Below, piece by piece: positions 1 through 13,805 of a stretch of DNA of 64,000 nt. The position numbers and the translations under genes were made by a program. Below the pieces are notes generated by a model. The model saw nothing but the letters and a program-made list of their open reading frames with translations, did not search any database and was not told where the DNA came from. The stretch comes from Glandiceps talaboti (Eukaryota > Hemichordata > Enteropneusta > Spengelidae). The stretch is from contig NC_135561.1 in NCBI RefSeq assembly GCF_964340395.1, positions 2,524,001-2,588,000 on the forward strand, written 5' to 3'. Numbering within the stretch: the stretch's first letter is position 1; each line of letters opens with the position of its first letter.

Positions 1-13
1 TCAACCGGAAGAA

Positions 14-103
14 ACTCGTGACCTAAGGGTTGTCACTGCACTACGAGTTGCTAGTCGAATATTGAGAAGGGCCCCTTAGGTCACTCGTATTTGCCTTGGC
101 TGA
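14..103. repeat. Small foldback element, copy 1
   Basis: Ends are inverted: CTCGTGACCTAAGGG at the left and CCCCTTAGGTCACTCG at the right, with a further inner GTGAC/GTCAC pair and a CTCGT/ACGAG pair, so the element folds into nested stems. The same unit, shorter and inverted, recurs at 47017-47086, where the similarity continues outside the terminal repeat (CCTTGGCTGA here, TCAGCCAAGG there). This shows a dispersed family and not a chance palindrome. No coding capacity; MITE-like, superfamily unknown. Confidence 0.55.
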
Positions 104-1102
104 ACGAAGAACAATATTGGGCCTATACTAGTTTTATGGGTATATAACAAAGACCTTCTATACACTACTACAGGCTTCATTAATATTTGCATTTGAAGAG
201 ACACAATTGCAAACAACATATGTTCCTGTTGGTTTAGCTCTCAATGCGAGTACTAGAATATACTTTAACTGTAAACGAGGTTCTATTGTAAACATGTACA
301 GTATATAAGATATAACTCTACTGTATTTTTTTTTATTTTTTCAACACAATACACCAGGATGATATAACATTATTCCAAAATAGAATTCAGAACTGCGCAT
401 TTGTTTGATATCATATAGTTTCAAAGGAAAGGGTTAACGGTATTTCAAAAAGTACTGATTCTCAGAAATCATTGTCTTCATGTTAGTATCCTGTAGCATG
501 CAGCAACGCACTAGGCAAGCACGAGATACCGTGACGTGAACTACACACGCAGTACCAAGGCAGGTGTGTGTGTCATAATTTAGTTGAGTGATGCAAGGAT
601 TAGAGACAATTTGGTTTATAAGTAAAGAATTAAAAAGAATGTTGTGATTCTGATGAGGATTGTCGACCAAGACAGATTGAAAGCTCCATCTTATAAACTT
701 GGAACTGTCTGTGCGTTACAACCTTTGTAAATCAAGACATTGTAAATCGTGTAGATACCGTTTAAGAAATGACCTACGTATAACGAGTAATTCCTTCAAA
801 ATGGGTAATTTTAGTATTCCAAAATAAATGTTGTATGCCATTTCTGTTGACTTTATCGCACACACTAGAGGTCAGAAATTTAATGACCACTTTCCCTGTT
901 ATTAAGATGAATCTATAAATATAACAGCTGAATATTTCTGACTACTATCACTGTATACCTACCATCAAAAATTTTTGCCTTGCTATATATCACCTTTCCC
1001 TTTGTATTGGGACAAAAATAAACCGAGCGCCTTCTTCCATCTGATAGTTAAATATGCTATAAAATGTTCTCTGTCTTTGAAACAAGTTGATTGGCCTTCG
1101 TA
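104..1102. other. AT-rich stretch without a recognised gene
   Basis: Only short chance ORFs; no splice-bounded exon, repeat or RNA gene recognised. Confidence 0.5.
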
Positions 1103-1255
1103 ATGTATGTATGTATGTATGTATGTATGTATGTATGTATGTATGTATGTATGTATGTATGTATGTATGTATGTTTGTATGTATGTATGTATGTATGTAT
1201 GTATGTATGTATGTATGTATGTATGTATGTATGTATGTATGTATGTATGTATGTA

Positions 1256-1290
<35 letters not shown>

Positions 1291-1530
1291 GTGTGTGTGT
1301 ATGTATGTATGTATGTATGTATGTATGTATGTATGTATGTATGTATGTATGTATGTATGTATGTATGTATGTATGTATGTATGTATGTATGTATGTATGT
1401 GTGTGTGTGTGTGTGTGAGTGCGCGTGCGTACGTACGTACGTACGTGCGTGCTGGCATGCGCGCGTGCGTATATCCACTCCTCCGCCTTCTGTCCGTAGG
1501 TAGGTAGGTAGGTAGGGAGGTAGGTAGATA
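1103..1530. repeat. Compound microsatellite (GTAT)n-(GTCT)n-(GT)n-(GTAG)n
   Basis: A long run of GTAT tetramers, interrupted by GTCT tetramers at about 1257-1290, then GTAT again, then GT dinucleotides, an ACGT patch and GTAG/GGTA tetramers to about 1530. Overlapping ORFs in all frames (Tyr-Val-Cys-Met or His-Thr-Tyr-Ile repeats) are translations of the tetramer, not genes. Confidence 0.97.
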
Positions 1531-3470
1531 GGTATACAATCTCCACACTGAATTTCTGTGTTAGTTAGAAGGTACGTACAGCAAAGTGCAACAAGAATAC
1601 AACAACAATATATATATTGATACATACGTTAGAAAAACCTTCATTGACTGGAATGCCATTAGTTATACTTGTATCTAAACTTAGACGGCAGATGGTTTTG
1701 ATTAATTGTTCTATATTATTATAATTACACAATCTACTTACCTGGTCTTAATGTCTAAGTGAATAATAGTGAATCATATATTATGGATGCAATAAAATCA
1801 TGTGAAAAACAAAGTGATTCTTTAAAAGACACGGTTTCTATCAACATAAATTGTGTTTAGCAATACCAATCTATCTTAATGTTATTGCTACAGGAAACTA
1901 TTCACATATTGGATATTCAGGATATTGTATTACAAACCAGCACTCCATATCTCATTATACTTAATAGTATTTCGGGTTCGAAGGCAGCAATTGTTGTGTT
2001 TTCAAATTTGCAAGCTGTAATGTTACAAATAAATTTGATCACATAACTATTAAAACTTGAAGTGTCGCAGTGTGTACCTGTGACTCTTCTTCACAAAGCT
2101 ATAATTAAAGTGTCAGAGTGCAAGTGTACAAACACAATCAACTTTCACACTCACACTTCTTTATAGTTGCAAATCTGAGTCGAAATCCAGTCTAGTATAT
2201 GATCAATTTAGAAACCAACTTTTACCAATCAATAAACCCAACCATCTCACTTTTTCCATCATTACAACAGAAATGTTTTTTGTTTACTATTTATAAACTT
2301 TGCATATGGACCGGTTGCCTAGAAACGAAATACATTTATTACTTGTTGTTTCTTAAGTTGCGAATCTGCGTCGAAATCGATGTGGTAGACGTGTGGTCGA
2401 GTATACACAGACAGGCTTCATGGTAACCAAGATTGGAGCTTTATTACATGTAAAATATCGATGACCTCAAAATCATGGATGTCTTGTGAGAACCCCACCA
2501 GTTGCTCAAATCATTCAAACGTTTTAGTAGTATACTGATAATTCCAAAGAAAAGGAAAGTAAAAGTCAATATGGAGAACAATGCAATTCTTTATTGAAAC
2601 CAATGAATTTAGGATGTTACAAACCAATATTTACAATTTATCTAATTATGAGTGTCAAAAACCTTTTACGACGAGAATTAGGTCATTGGAGTATAGATTG
2701 TAGTCGCCATTTTGTTACTGCTCTATTTTCGAAGCATAAAGTTTAACTTCAACATTGATTTCATAGAACTCACAGCTCAGCAATATCTTTGTATTATAAG
2801 AGACGGTATATCTATGGCAATAGTGAATTATCAATTATACGTTAAATTATCAATTATCAGCATAACCAAACCGTTGTTTGACTACTTTTTACCAACTACA
2901 GCAAAAGACTAGACACAACGATCAGTGATTATTCTAAAGGCATCCCTAGAAATAGCAAATGTGATATAATTTTCCCTTACCCAAGATGCTTCACTTCCCA
3001 TCCATTAGTAATGTTTCTACTTAATTATAATCCATACCAGAATCATGAACAATCTAGAGTGTGTGATTCATTATCATTTCGGTAGTAGGTAATAGCGACA
3101 CATATACTTATTTAATATGGTGGAGACATCACCTCGGTAGTACGTTGACTCTATTCAACTCATACTTATTTCTGTACAAAGCTGTGGTAAAATATGTGAA
3201 TCTTTGATGAAAGAACTTGCAATATATCACAATGGTGTCACTATATTAGACAACTGAGTCTGTAGCTCGGTCGTCTGGAAGTCTTGTTTGCACCGTATAT
3301 GTAGTAAAAGATACTCTTCAAATACTAGACGATATAACATAACCAAAGTCAAAACACGTACATTCGCCATTGTCGTTAACTATTAGTAACGTGCCGTGTC
3401 TATACACTGATAAGTTTTGTTTACACACGTAAAGAGTCGGTTATGGATTAAACGTGACAGTAATTGTTAA
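1531..3470. other. AT-rich stretch without a recognised gene
   Basis: No exon, RNA gene or repeat recognised. Confidence 0.5.
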
Positions 3471-3512
<42 letters not shown>

Positions 3513-3514
3513 GC

Positions 3515-3604
<90 letters not shown>
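3471..3604. repeat. (AC)n then (TA)n microsatellite, left side of PLE locus
   Basis: About 18 AC units, then a (TA)n run from about 3519. It directly abuts the 3' end of a Penelope-like element whose other side is also bounded by (TA)n, suggesting (TA)n is the insertion target or part of the element tail. Confidence 0.95.
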
Positions 3605-3606
<2 letters not shown>

Positions 3607-3708
3607 CATATAATTTCATTCTTCTTTCGCCAAGTAGAGTGCTCGATCACCTTGGAGAGCTATCATACATAAAAATGAAAGAAGACGAGTCTGATATTAC
3701 ATAGTGGA

Positions 3709-3752
3709 ATTACACTACGGACCGTTTCACCCGAAGGATCGTCAGGTGTAAT
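3709..3752 (-). ncRNA. Hammerhead ribozyme, type I, in PLE 3' UTR (minus copy)
   Basis: Exact mirror of the ribozyme at 4461-4504. On the minus strand: stem I 5' strand ATTACAC, core CTGACGA, short stem II (CC/GG closed by TTCG, flanked by U-U), GAA, a 3-bp stem III (ACG/CGT with GTC loop), GTA cleavage triplet, and stem I 3' strand GTGTAAT. All core positions of the hammerhead consensus are present. Confidence 0.8.
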
Positions 3753-3856
3753 AGTGTGGTTTAATAGTATTCGTTAGCTATACATCCTGCATTATGTACA
3801 TAACTTGTGTGTGTTCACTGATGGCTGTGTGTACACAAAAAGATTGACAACAAAGG

Positions 3857-4129
3857 TTACGTATTATTAAGTAAGAACTTGTTAGCGTGCCGGCATTTAC
3901 TGATTAATTCAGTTCTGCTGTTCAAGTTCGTTGATTTGTCGGCAGTTATAATAAAATATTTTTCCCAGAGGCATAGTTGACATCGTTTGGTAACGTTAGA
4001 GTATGAGGAAGCCTGCTTGAGAACTGTTTCTGCTCCGTCATAGCAGCCCATAGTAATATCAAATAGGTAGGGCGGGTTAGACTTGTGCCATGGTGAATCA
4101 TCGTGGAAAAGTAGGGTAAGACACTGCAC
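3857..4129 (-). pseudogene. Penelope-like RT/endonuclease fragment, in-frame fusion
   Basis: About 90 residues. The first half carries [14 protein letters not shown], matching the block that PLE reverse transcriptases have just upstream of their YxDD catalytic box (commonly of the form FDVTMGSFDGAE). It then jumps to [18 protein letters not shown] and ends [16 protein letters not shown], the C-terminal part of the GIY-YIG-type endonuclease region of PLEs. The YxDD box and the rest of RT and endonuclease are missing. The breakpoint, near 4026, lies at a CAG shared with the intact order seen on the other copy (HWSVLKQ), so this is an internal deletion that kept frame. Not functional. Family assignment is from motif memory, not a search. 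Confidence 0.7.
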
Positions 4130-4356
4130 TCAGTAAATACATTTGGCACCTAAAAGACAGCAACATTAATTACGACGTACACTGGTCAGTTCTCAAGCAG
4201 GCTTCCTCATACTCTAACGTTACCAAACGATGTCAACTATGCCTCTGGGAAAAATATTTTATTATAACTGCCGACAAATCAACGAACTTGAACAGCAGAA
4301 CTGAATTAATCAGTAAATGCCGGCACGCTAACAAGTTCTTACTTAATAATACGTAA
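4120..4356 (+). pseudogene. C-terminus of Penelope-like GIY-YIG endonuclease region
   Basis: An open frame ending at TAA 4354-4356. It contains [10 protein letters not shown], then [32 protein letters not shown] and NKFLLNN, in the order and spacing I know from the C-terminal part of PLE proteins with a GIY-YIG-type endonuclease. Reverse transcriptase and the GIY-YIG motif itself are absent, so this is a truncated remnant of about 79 codons. In a full element the domain nicks target DNA for target-primed reverse transcription. Confidence 0.7.
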
Positions 4357-4460
4357 CCTTTGTTGTCAATCTTTTTGTGTACACACAGCCATCAGTGAAC
4401 ACACACAAGTTATGTACATAATGCAGGATGTATAGCTAACGAATACTATTAAACCACACT

Positions 4461-4504
4461 ATTACACCTGACGATCCTTCGGGTGAAACGGTCCGTAGTG
4501 TAAT
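4461..4504 (+). ncRNA. Hammerhead ribozyme, type I, in PLE 3' UTR (plus copy)
   Basis: Stem I: 4461-4467 (ATTACAC) pairs fully with 4498-4504 (GTGTAAT), 7 bp. Core CTGACGA 4468-4474. Stem II: U4475 and U4484 flank CC/GG (4476-4477 with 4482-4483) closed by UUCG. GAA 4485-4487. Stem III: ACG 4488-4490 pairs CGU 4494-4496 around loop GUC. Cleavage triplet GUA, predicted cut after A4497. Stem I is open, hence type I. Hammerheads with very short stem III are known from PLE terminal repeats and are thought to work best as dimers; that they cleave here is inferred. Confidence 0.82.
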
Positions 4505-4536
4505 TCCACTATGTAATATCAGACTCGTCTTCTTTC

Positions 4537-7365
<2,829 letters not shown>

Positions 7366-7447
7366 CGCTCTCACTCACTCACTCACTCACTCACTCACTC
7401 ACTCACTCACTCACTCACTCACTCACTCACTCACTCACTCACTCACA

Positions 7448-7495
<48 letters not shown>
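7366..7495. repeat. (CACT)n-(GTCT)n microsatellite
   Basis: CACT tetramers to about 7446, then TGTC/GTCT tetramers to 7495. Confidence 0.97.
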
Positions 7496-7496
7496 T

Positions 7497-9892
7497 CTTT
7501 AATAGTTTGAATTCTTTGTCCATACTCGGATGACATTAGTCAATTAATGACGTGTGTGATTTATCAATTGATTTTTTGATTGATGAGTCTACAGGGATAA
7601 CCAGGTTACTGATATCATTTGTACATACAATCGAGGCCATCAAAGTTGGATCATTTCCATCATAAAGTCAGACCAAGACAATTTTTCGTTAGATTTTTTT
7701 TTATATCTTGAAATTGTCTAACAGGTGCATAAATAATTGTTTTAATTATTATTCAGGTACTCTAAATGCAGTAAAATGAAATAAAATTCAGTTGTAAATA
7801 TGCTGGCTCCGTTGAGTACACACGGAATTTGAGTATGTTGATGCCTTTCCGTGATTTTCAAAATCTTACATTTTGTATCAGTTATCTATAGGTTGAAGCA
7901 ATTACCATTTACATCAAAATTGAAGTATTAGTCTCGTATGGTTATTTTCCATTTACCATAATCAGAAATCCTATTATCGAAATAACAAATCAAAATGTAT
8001 GCAATGATATATCCAATATAAATCTATAGGAATAGACTATAGGGAATTCACAATGTTTGTCAGTACTATTTTATCCATATAACTATCATATGTTCAATTT
8101 CATATCATTTCCCTATGCAGTACTTGATCATGATAGTGATTACTGTGTATTGTTGATTAAGGCGCATTGTCAATGCCAACATTATCGATTGTTTACTGTT
8201 ATGTCCCTTATTTCGTTGACGTCATTTTAACATGTATAAAATATGGTTGATAGTTTTTGTATAATTTTTGTATATGGAGATTGACTCCTACAGTTGTAAT
8301 TTGATATGGACTACAAGATTGATTATCACAATGTTTATAGAATATTGATATTAATGAATTGATAAATATTAATAGCTAATAGATGAGTTGGCAGCTACGT
8401 AAGATTAAAAATGTAAGAATAACAAGTGCAGTAAATATAATTATGAGGATATTCTTAAGAATGGAGGTTAACAACGGATATAAAAATATGACACGTATCA
8501 TCGAAAAGTATAATTATATAAATGATGAACAGAGTGAATTATAAAGTTTTGTATTTGCCATGGAGGGAAACGGACGGCTACACGTACGACTCGGATTTTA
8601 GACCAAGACGTATCCAGCACCAGTCATGAACGAATCGATATAAATATTAGACAGGACTCCCTGGAATATTGGACATTATGAATGATATAGCCAACGTGGT
8701 TACATGATATGCGTCGTGACCCAAATGAAATCTGGGCTTTGATACATAATAATGAACGTGGAAGATTCTCGAATATAGTAATGTTTAGTTGGTATCAGAT
8801 GAATACCATTCCTACATTAAGCAGAAATAGTGTCATTCGTACATGTATTTCCTTTCAATATAATTAAAAATAATAGAGCTGATTCTGCCTCAAGGTGACA
8901 ACAATCTTAGCTGATTCAAAATACACCTGTACTGTCACATTGGTAGATTCAATGTTCCACTCTGTGAGGTATTGATGGATGACAGCTGCACAACACGGAT
9001 CAACAACTTCAAGAAAGGGTGAATAGTAAAGCATTTCCCCTGGGTAGCTTCAATTTTTCTTAAGAAAGAAAATGGATTTCTATTTACACAACAAACACCT
9101 GAATCCTGCATAATCTTAGTTGATTGAAAAAAAGCAACAACTTCCGACGTCATTGTATCCATTGTATACTTGAATCCCCTCAGGAAGTCTAAATTGCATT
9201 TGACTGTAACAACACCACTTGCCCCAGAGAAAGCTTGTTTCAAAAACAAACACAGACATGTTTGATTTGCTAAAGTAACTTTAGGCTATGTCATTTACTT
9301 TGAGTGTGAGATTATTGCATATGTATCATTCAGAGTACTTTGACTTAATATGAAAGACAAAAGACATTCTTTTTATATACCACCTTTCAGCCATATGCTT
9401 CAAGCTAGTTCACAGTTCAGTTTTACATCTACTATCCCCAAATCTCAATAGATTGAAATGTAGAACAAAATTCATTGATAGCCGGCAATATTTCAGTACC
9501 ACATTAAAAGAATCCTGAAATTTTCCTGACGTCATTTCAATTTTGCATATATTAACATTTCAGATACAAGCAAGAACATAGAAAACGAATTTATCATGAC
9601 CTTGCACTCCATATGCGTAAAGCAAAATGTCACCTTTAAGACATTGTACATATTCTTAAGCTTTTAATTCAAGAGGTCGCAAGTACTGTTTTCATCTTAT
9701 ATGGATCTTGGAATCTTACGGACACTCACTTATACATTTAAAAAATGTCCTTGGCGTAGGGTTAGCGCGGGTTTTAACCGTATTTTCAAGCGAATTACAA
9801 ATATCATAATGTATTTTCGTTATCACTGCTATCAACGCGTGCTATGATAATTTTGAGCTATTTTCTGAGTAATTTTACAACCTTGACACCTA
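7497..9892. other. AT-rich stretch without a recognised gene
   Basis: No exon, RNA gene or repeat recognised. A 104-residue minus-strand frame at 8935-9249 has no recognisable motif or splice context. Confidence 0.45.
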
Positions 9893-9976
9893 TGTATGTA
9901 TGTATGTATGTATGTATGTATGTATGTATGTATGTATGTATGTATGTATGTATGTATGTATGTATGTATGTATGTG
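9893..9976. repeat. (TATG)n microsatellite
   Basis: About 20 TATG units. Confidence 0.97.
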
Positions 9977-11013
9977 TATGTTAAGTTATATCAATACGAA
10001 TCCATGTTTCCTATAGAGGGTTTCACGAGTCATTGATATTTTGACGAAGAATTATTGCAATTATTATAATCCCGACTAAACCACTTATAAAAGTACACGT
10101 TTTAGTGAAGTACTACTATTGCATAGACAAATCCATATAGTACACACTCTGCCTACAAATCCTTCGAGTACGTTCTCTTCCACACAGTCGGATACGGTAA
10201 AATAATTCGTTAGAATGCAGAATGGAGTGAACGTACCTTTGAACTCCCAGGGTAGCTAATGTCATCTTATTACTTACTCAACCGTAGAATTCGACAAATC
10301 AAGGAGATAACATATGGGTAGTTTACATTTTAGGCTCCATTCTTTTGTCTGTGGTTTAAGGTTTGGTTTGACATTTGAAACAAAAAACATTCCATTTTTT
10401 GGATCGACTTCAGAACTATATGAAAAATATGAAAAACCCAACATTTTTTAGATAGACTGTTAAAAACCAATCACATATATTGGAATTTATTATCAATTTT
10501 CCAGACTTACAGAATCAAAAACCAGTTAGTAAAGAGAAATGAATCTCAATGTTTAAATCTCACGCTATCGCAGTAGTTATGTTTTACCAGTGGGGGTATT
10601 AGGATTAGATAGAACAACTTTTTGTTTAGCGACACCATTTTCCATATCTCAATAAACAACTGTTCTTCTCCACTATTCAAAGCGTTTCAAAAACCTCGGA
10701 TAACAATGATTGTTTTCACTTGTACAATGTAAGTTTTGTGAGAGATAACCAAATCTTGAAGATTACGATGTAAAAGGTACCACACCTGCTAAGTAAATAA
10801 AACCCCAAAATAGATCCGAAGGTGTTTATTGTATCAATCATAAAGTTCGGTGGTTTGTCATTCAATAAATTTTAGGTGAAATTATTCCTTGATTCATTTA
10901 TAGAGCCATTCACCAGACAAGTATAACGTTAACATTGAAAAATCAATAAAAAAGCAAACAGCAGCGAATCATAGATGTGGATTATTTCTAAACTGTAGAG
11001 AATACTATTTTGT
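9977..11013. other. AT-rich stretch without a recognised gene
   Basis: Nothing recognised. Confidence 0.5.
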
Positions 11014-11016
11014 AGG

Positions 11017-11530
11017 CTGGCGTCAGTCCGTTCGCAATATTCCTTTTATTTCATTAGTGACATCATGTAATTATGGAGATACATATTGATATTTCTCGTC
11101 ACATTTTAGATCGCCGAAGGCGTAATTTTAATGGTGAGTGTATAGCATGGGTTTATCATACACGCTCACCTAAATTGTACCCCAGGCGCTCCAAAATAAA
11201 ATGAAAAGTATCGATGTGTAGAGATAATTATCCAAAAAAGAAATAAATAAAGTGCGAACCAATTTCGTCAATCTAACTATTTGTACGCAGATAGTTAAGG
11301 ATATCTAGACTGGCGTCAGTCCGCTCGACGTAATTTATTTCATTGACATCATCGTAATTATGGAGATACATATTGACAATTTTCATATTATTTTATAGTT
11401 CCAAAGGCATGAATGTTATTGTGAGTGCATAAAGCGGGTTATTCACTCCGCGGTCATAAAATATATGCACCGTTGGCTCTCTAAAATATCATGAACGTGT
11501 ATGTAAAGAAGCGCACTGCGTGTACCAACT
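11017..11530. repeat. Diverged tandem duplication, period about 293 bp
   Basis: CTGGCGTCAGTCCG starts at 11017 and again at 11310. Both copies continue with a TTTCATT...GACATCAT segment, AATTATGGAGATACATATTGA, a TTTTATAG/TTTTAGA region, (G)CCGAAGGCG or CCAAAGGCA, and GTGAGTG..., in the same order and spacing. The first copy then forms a hairpin (GTGAGTGTAT with ATACACGCTCAC). Non-coding; origin unknown. Confidence 0.7.
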
Positions 11531-11691
11531 TACGACGGTTAAACAATTGCGATGTTGTAAAGAGAATACCCCAGTAAATATTCGTGGTAATGTGGAGAGG
11601 AAGGCCTAACAAACATGATATACTACAGAAGGATATTGTACAAAGTATATAACATTTAATTAATGCATTTTCGAGATAAATATATAATAGT

Positions 11692-11817
<126 letters not shown>

Positions 11818-11818
11818 C

Positions 11819-12025
11819 TCGGTGAGTATCAATCTGCTATAAGACAGTGCTCTATACCGCAGTGGCAGAGCGTAATAGTTTTGGTAGTACTGGAACTCTT
11901 TCTTGGGTGTAACTCGGAGTTTCACGCATATTGCGATCATCAGATCATCAGAGTGTCTGATGATCGCAATATGCGTGAAACTCCGAGTTACACCCAAGAA
12001 AGAGTTCCAGTACTACCAAAACTAT
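11819..12025. mobile_element. Second hammerhead-bearing retroelement family, palindromic remnant
   Basis: Two 70-bp arms, 11875-11944 and 11956-12025, are exact reverse complements around an 11-bp spacer. The left side has an additional 56-bp tail (11819-11874) to the (TA)n tract; the right arm ends directly in (TA)n at 12026. Each arm carries a hammerhead core, but only the plus-oriented one retains stem I. No coding sequence remains. Inferred to be the 3' end of another Penelope-like or retrozyme-like family, because architecture and target match the PLE locus at 3.5-4.7 kb. Confidence 0.6.
11951..11995 (+). ncRNA. Hammerhead ribozyme, type I, second family
   Basis: Core CTGATGA 11957-11963. 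Stem II CGC/GCG (11965-11967 with 11973-11975), loop AATAT, flanked by U11964 and U11976. GAA 11977-11979. Stem III ACU 11980-11982 pairs AGU 11986-11988 around CCG. Cleavage triplet GUU, predicted cut after 11989. Stem I GUGU 11953-11956 pairs ACAC 11990-11993, then one A-C mismatch and a G-C pair. All invariant core bases are present. Confidence 0.78.
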
Positions 12026-13725
12026 ATATATATATATATATATATAATTTTGAAGAATTGCTTGAGAACAGAAAGTATGTAATAAATGAACAATTCATAC
12101 TGCTCCGACATTTCAAATTTCTAATGTAATTTAAGTACAATTCGGGGAAATGTTCTTGTCGCCTTTGACCCTATCTTATATTTGAAAACTAGGGTAAGAG
12201 TCTTGATATTTACAACGTACCACACAACGTAATGTCGTAAACTCACATAATTAGCGACTCATCTGTACTACTGTCATTAGTTTCTCAACACAGGGTAATA
12301 TTACATGCAGCAATCTACTCTCCAGATGGTACTAAGTATTTCTATCACCATGGTCAGGGAATATGCATTAAACCTGTACTAATGCTCCTCATAACAGAAT
12401 CAAGACAAGTGCATATATAATTACGAAGAACTGTCATCTAAAGTTGCCAAGAGTCAAACGTTAAGACCCTTGAATCGGTAGATTTCTTTGATATTAAAAG
12501 ATGCAATTCTCTAATGACTTGAAGATTTGAAGTAAGCATGTACGAATAGATTAGAGTTTCTCCTGATTGCTAAAGGTCAGCGACCGGTGTTAAAAATCTA
12601 AAATCCAAAATTTAAACCACTTGGATTTGGATATTAAGGATTATTTTTTACACTCTATCACCTGATACCTAATGTGAAAAGGGACAGTCAAACTCCAAAC
12701 GGGAAACACAATAAAGATTTTTTCTCTCCCTTTTTGGTGCAATTATTCATAAAACGGGTGTCGATTTAAATGTTATTGATCGAACTTGGGACTGACAGAT
12801 GACGACAGCTGTTTGTATTCTTCATACCAACTTTGTAATTCAAAGTGATTCATCAAAGAGAAATGCAAATGGTATTTTCGTGTTAAGTAATCTTGCCAGA
12901 GTCATTTGCTTCTTTTCATTCACGTTGTCATCATCTGGGAGTAAACAAACCATGATGTTATTCGATCAGAAGTCCCTAAACATTCTCCAAAAGACATATC
13001 ACTTGCCTCCTTAAATTCCTTTGAGTTTGTGAGTCAGATAGGTTGTTTTTTATCATTATTGGAGCACCCCAGAATTGTGTGATTTATTGATGACTCAATT
13101 ACAGGAACGGTTAACTCTAGGGATATGGAATGCATATTTATCTAGTCACTAGGTTTTTAATAGTTAATGTATTAACTGATTAAATAACCAATACTATGCC
13201 GTTATACCATGTGTTACTATTGGCAATGCACCTGGTATCTTAGCTCTCAACGTTTTGGGTGAGTTACAGGTAATTTCTAACTACTTTTGATTTTCACAAT
13301 CCATTTAGTCTGTATCTATCGTTAAGCAATACAAACGGGTCTACACTCACAAGTATTACATAATATAACATAATATCGTTTCGCTTGATAGATATTCAAT
13401 GTTTAGAGACTAAAATGTATTTTGAGTCAATGTACGTCGCATAGAATATCTTTGTTTAAGCGTATCCACTTCTCTTTATTGTTGTGAAAAATATAACACA
13501 TAGGTCATGTTTCTGCATTTTGATAGTCAAAATATAACGTTCAATTCAACAATTGTATATATCGTTTGTAAACGCTTTTCTTTAAAGTAATGGTAGTAAG
13601 GGTTAGACCGAACTAATTAAACAAACTGTTAACCATGTCCCTATTCATGGCAAACCCACACCTAGACAAACTAATGTATCAATAAGGCAGGGACGATATG
13701 TTTCATAACTAATTGGCTGACAGAC
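12026..13725. other. (TA)n remnant then AT-rich stretch without a recognised gene
   Basis: About ten TA units to 12045 close the hammerhead locus. The rest shows no exon or repeat I can support. Confidence 0.5.
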
Positions 13726-13805
13726 TGACAAGACAGTCTGACTAACTGACTGACTAACTGACTGACTGACTGACTGACTGACAGACCGACTGACTGACTA
13801 ATCGC
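13726..13805. repeat. (GACT)n microsatellite, imperfect
   Basis: GACT/AACT tetramers with scattered substitutions. Confidence 0.9.

Larger units (their letters stand above)
3611..4130 (-). mobile_element. Penelope-like element copy, minus strand, internally deleted
   Basis: Reading on the minus strand, the copy begins near 4130 in the reverse-transcriptase coding region, passes through an in-frame internal deletion into the C-terminal endonuclease region, then a 3' UTR with a hammerhead ribozyme, and ends in a tail that meets (TA)n at 3604. Positions 3673-4026 form a 354-bp inverted repeat with 4187-4540, with no length difference and no mismatch seen by eye. The outer 60 bp (3611-3672) are missing from the right copy but recur at 16702-16764, so they belong to the element. 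The inverted pairing of a partial copy with another copy is a known PLE habit. Confidence 0.75.

Noticed and set aside
651-675. CTGATGA at 651 and other isolated CTGATGA/CTGACGA occurrences (21046, 28606, 46512)
   Set aside because: No GAAA and no pairing helices at the required distances, so not hammerheads.
983-1625. Several ORFs of 100-210 codons on both strands with Thr-Tyr-Ile-His or Val-Cys-Met-Tyr repeats
   Set aside because: Tetranucleotide repeats lack stop codons in several frames; these are translations of the microsatellite. The same holds at 17.3, 22.9, 43.4 and 46.6 kb and for Tyr-Ile runs over (TA)n.
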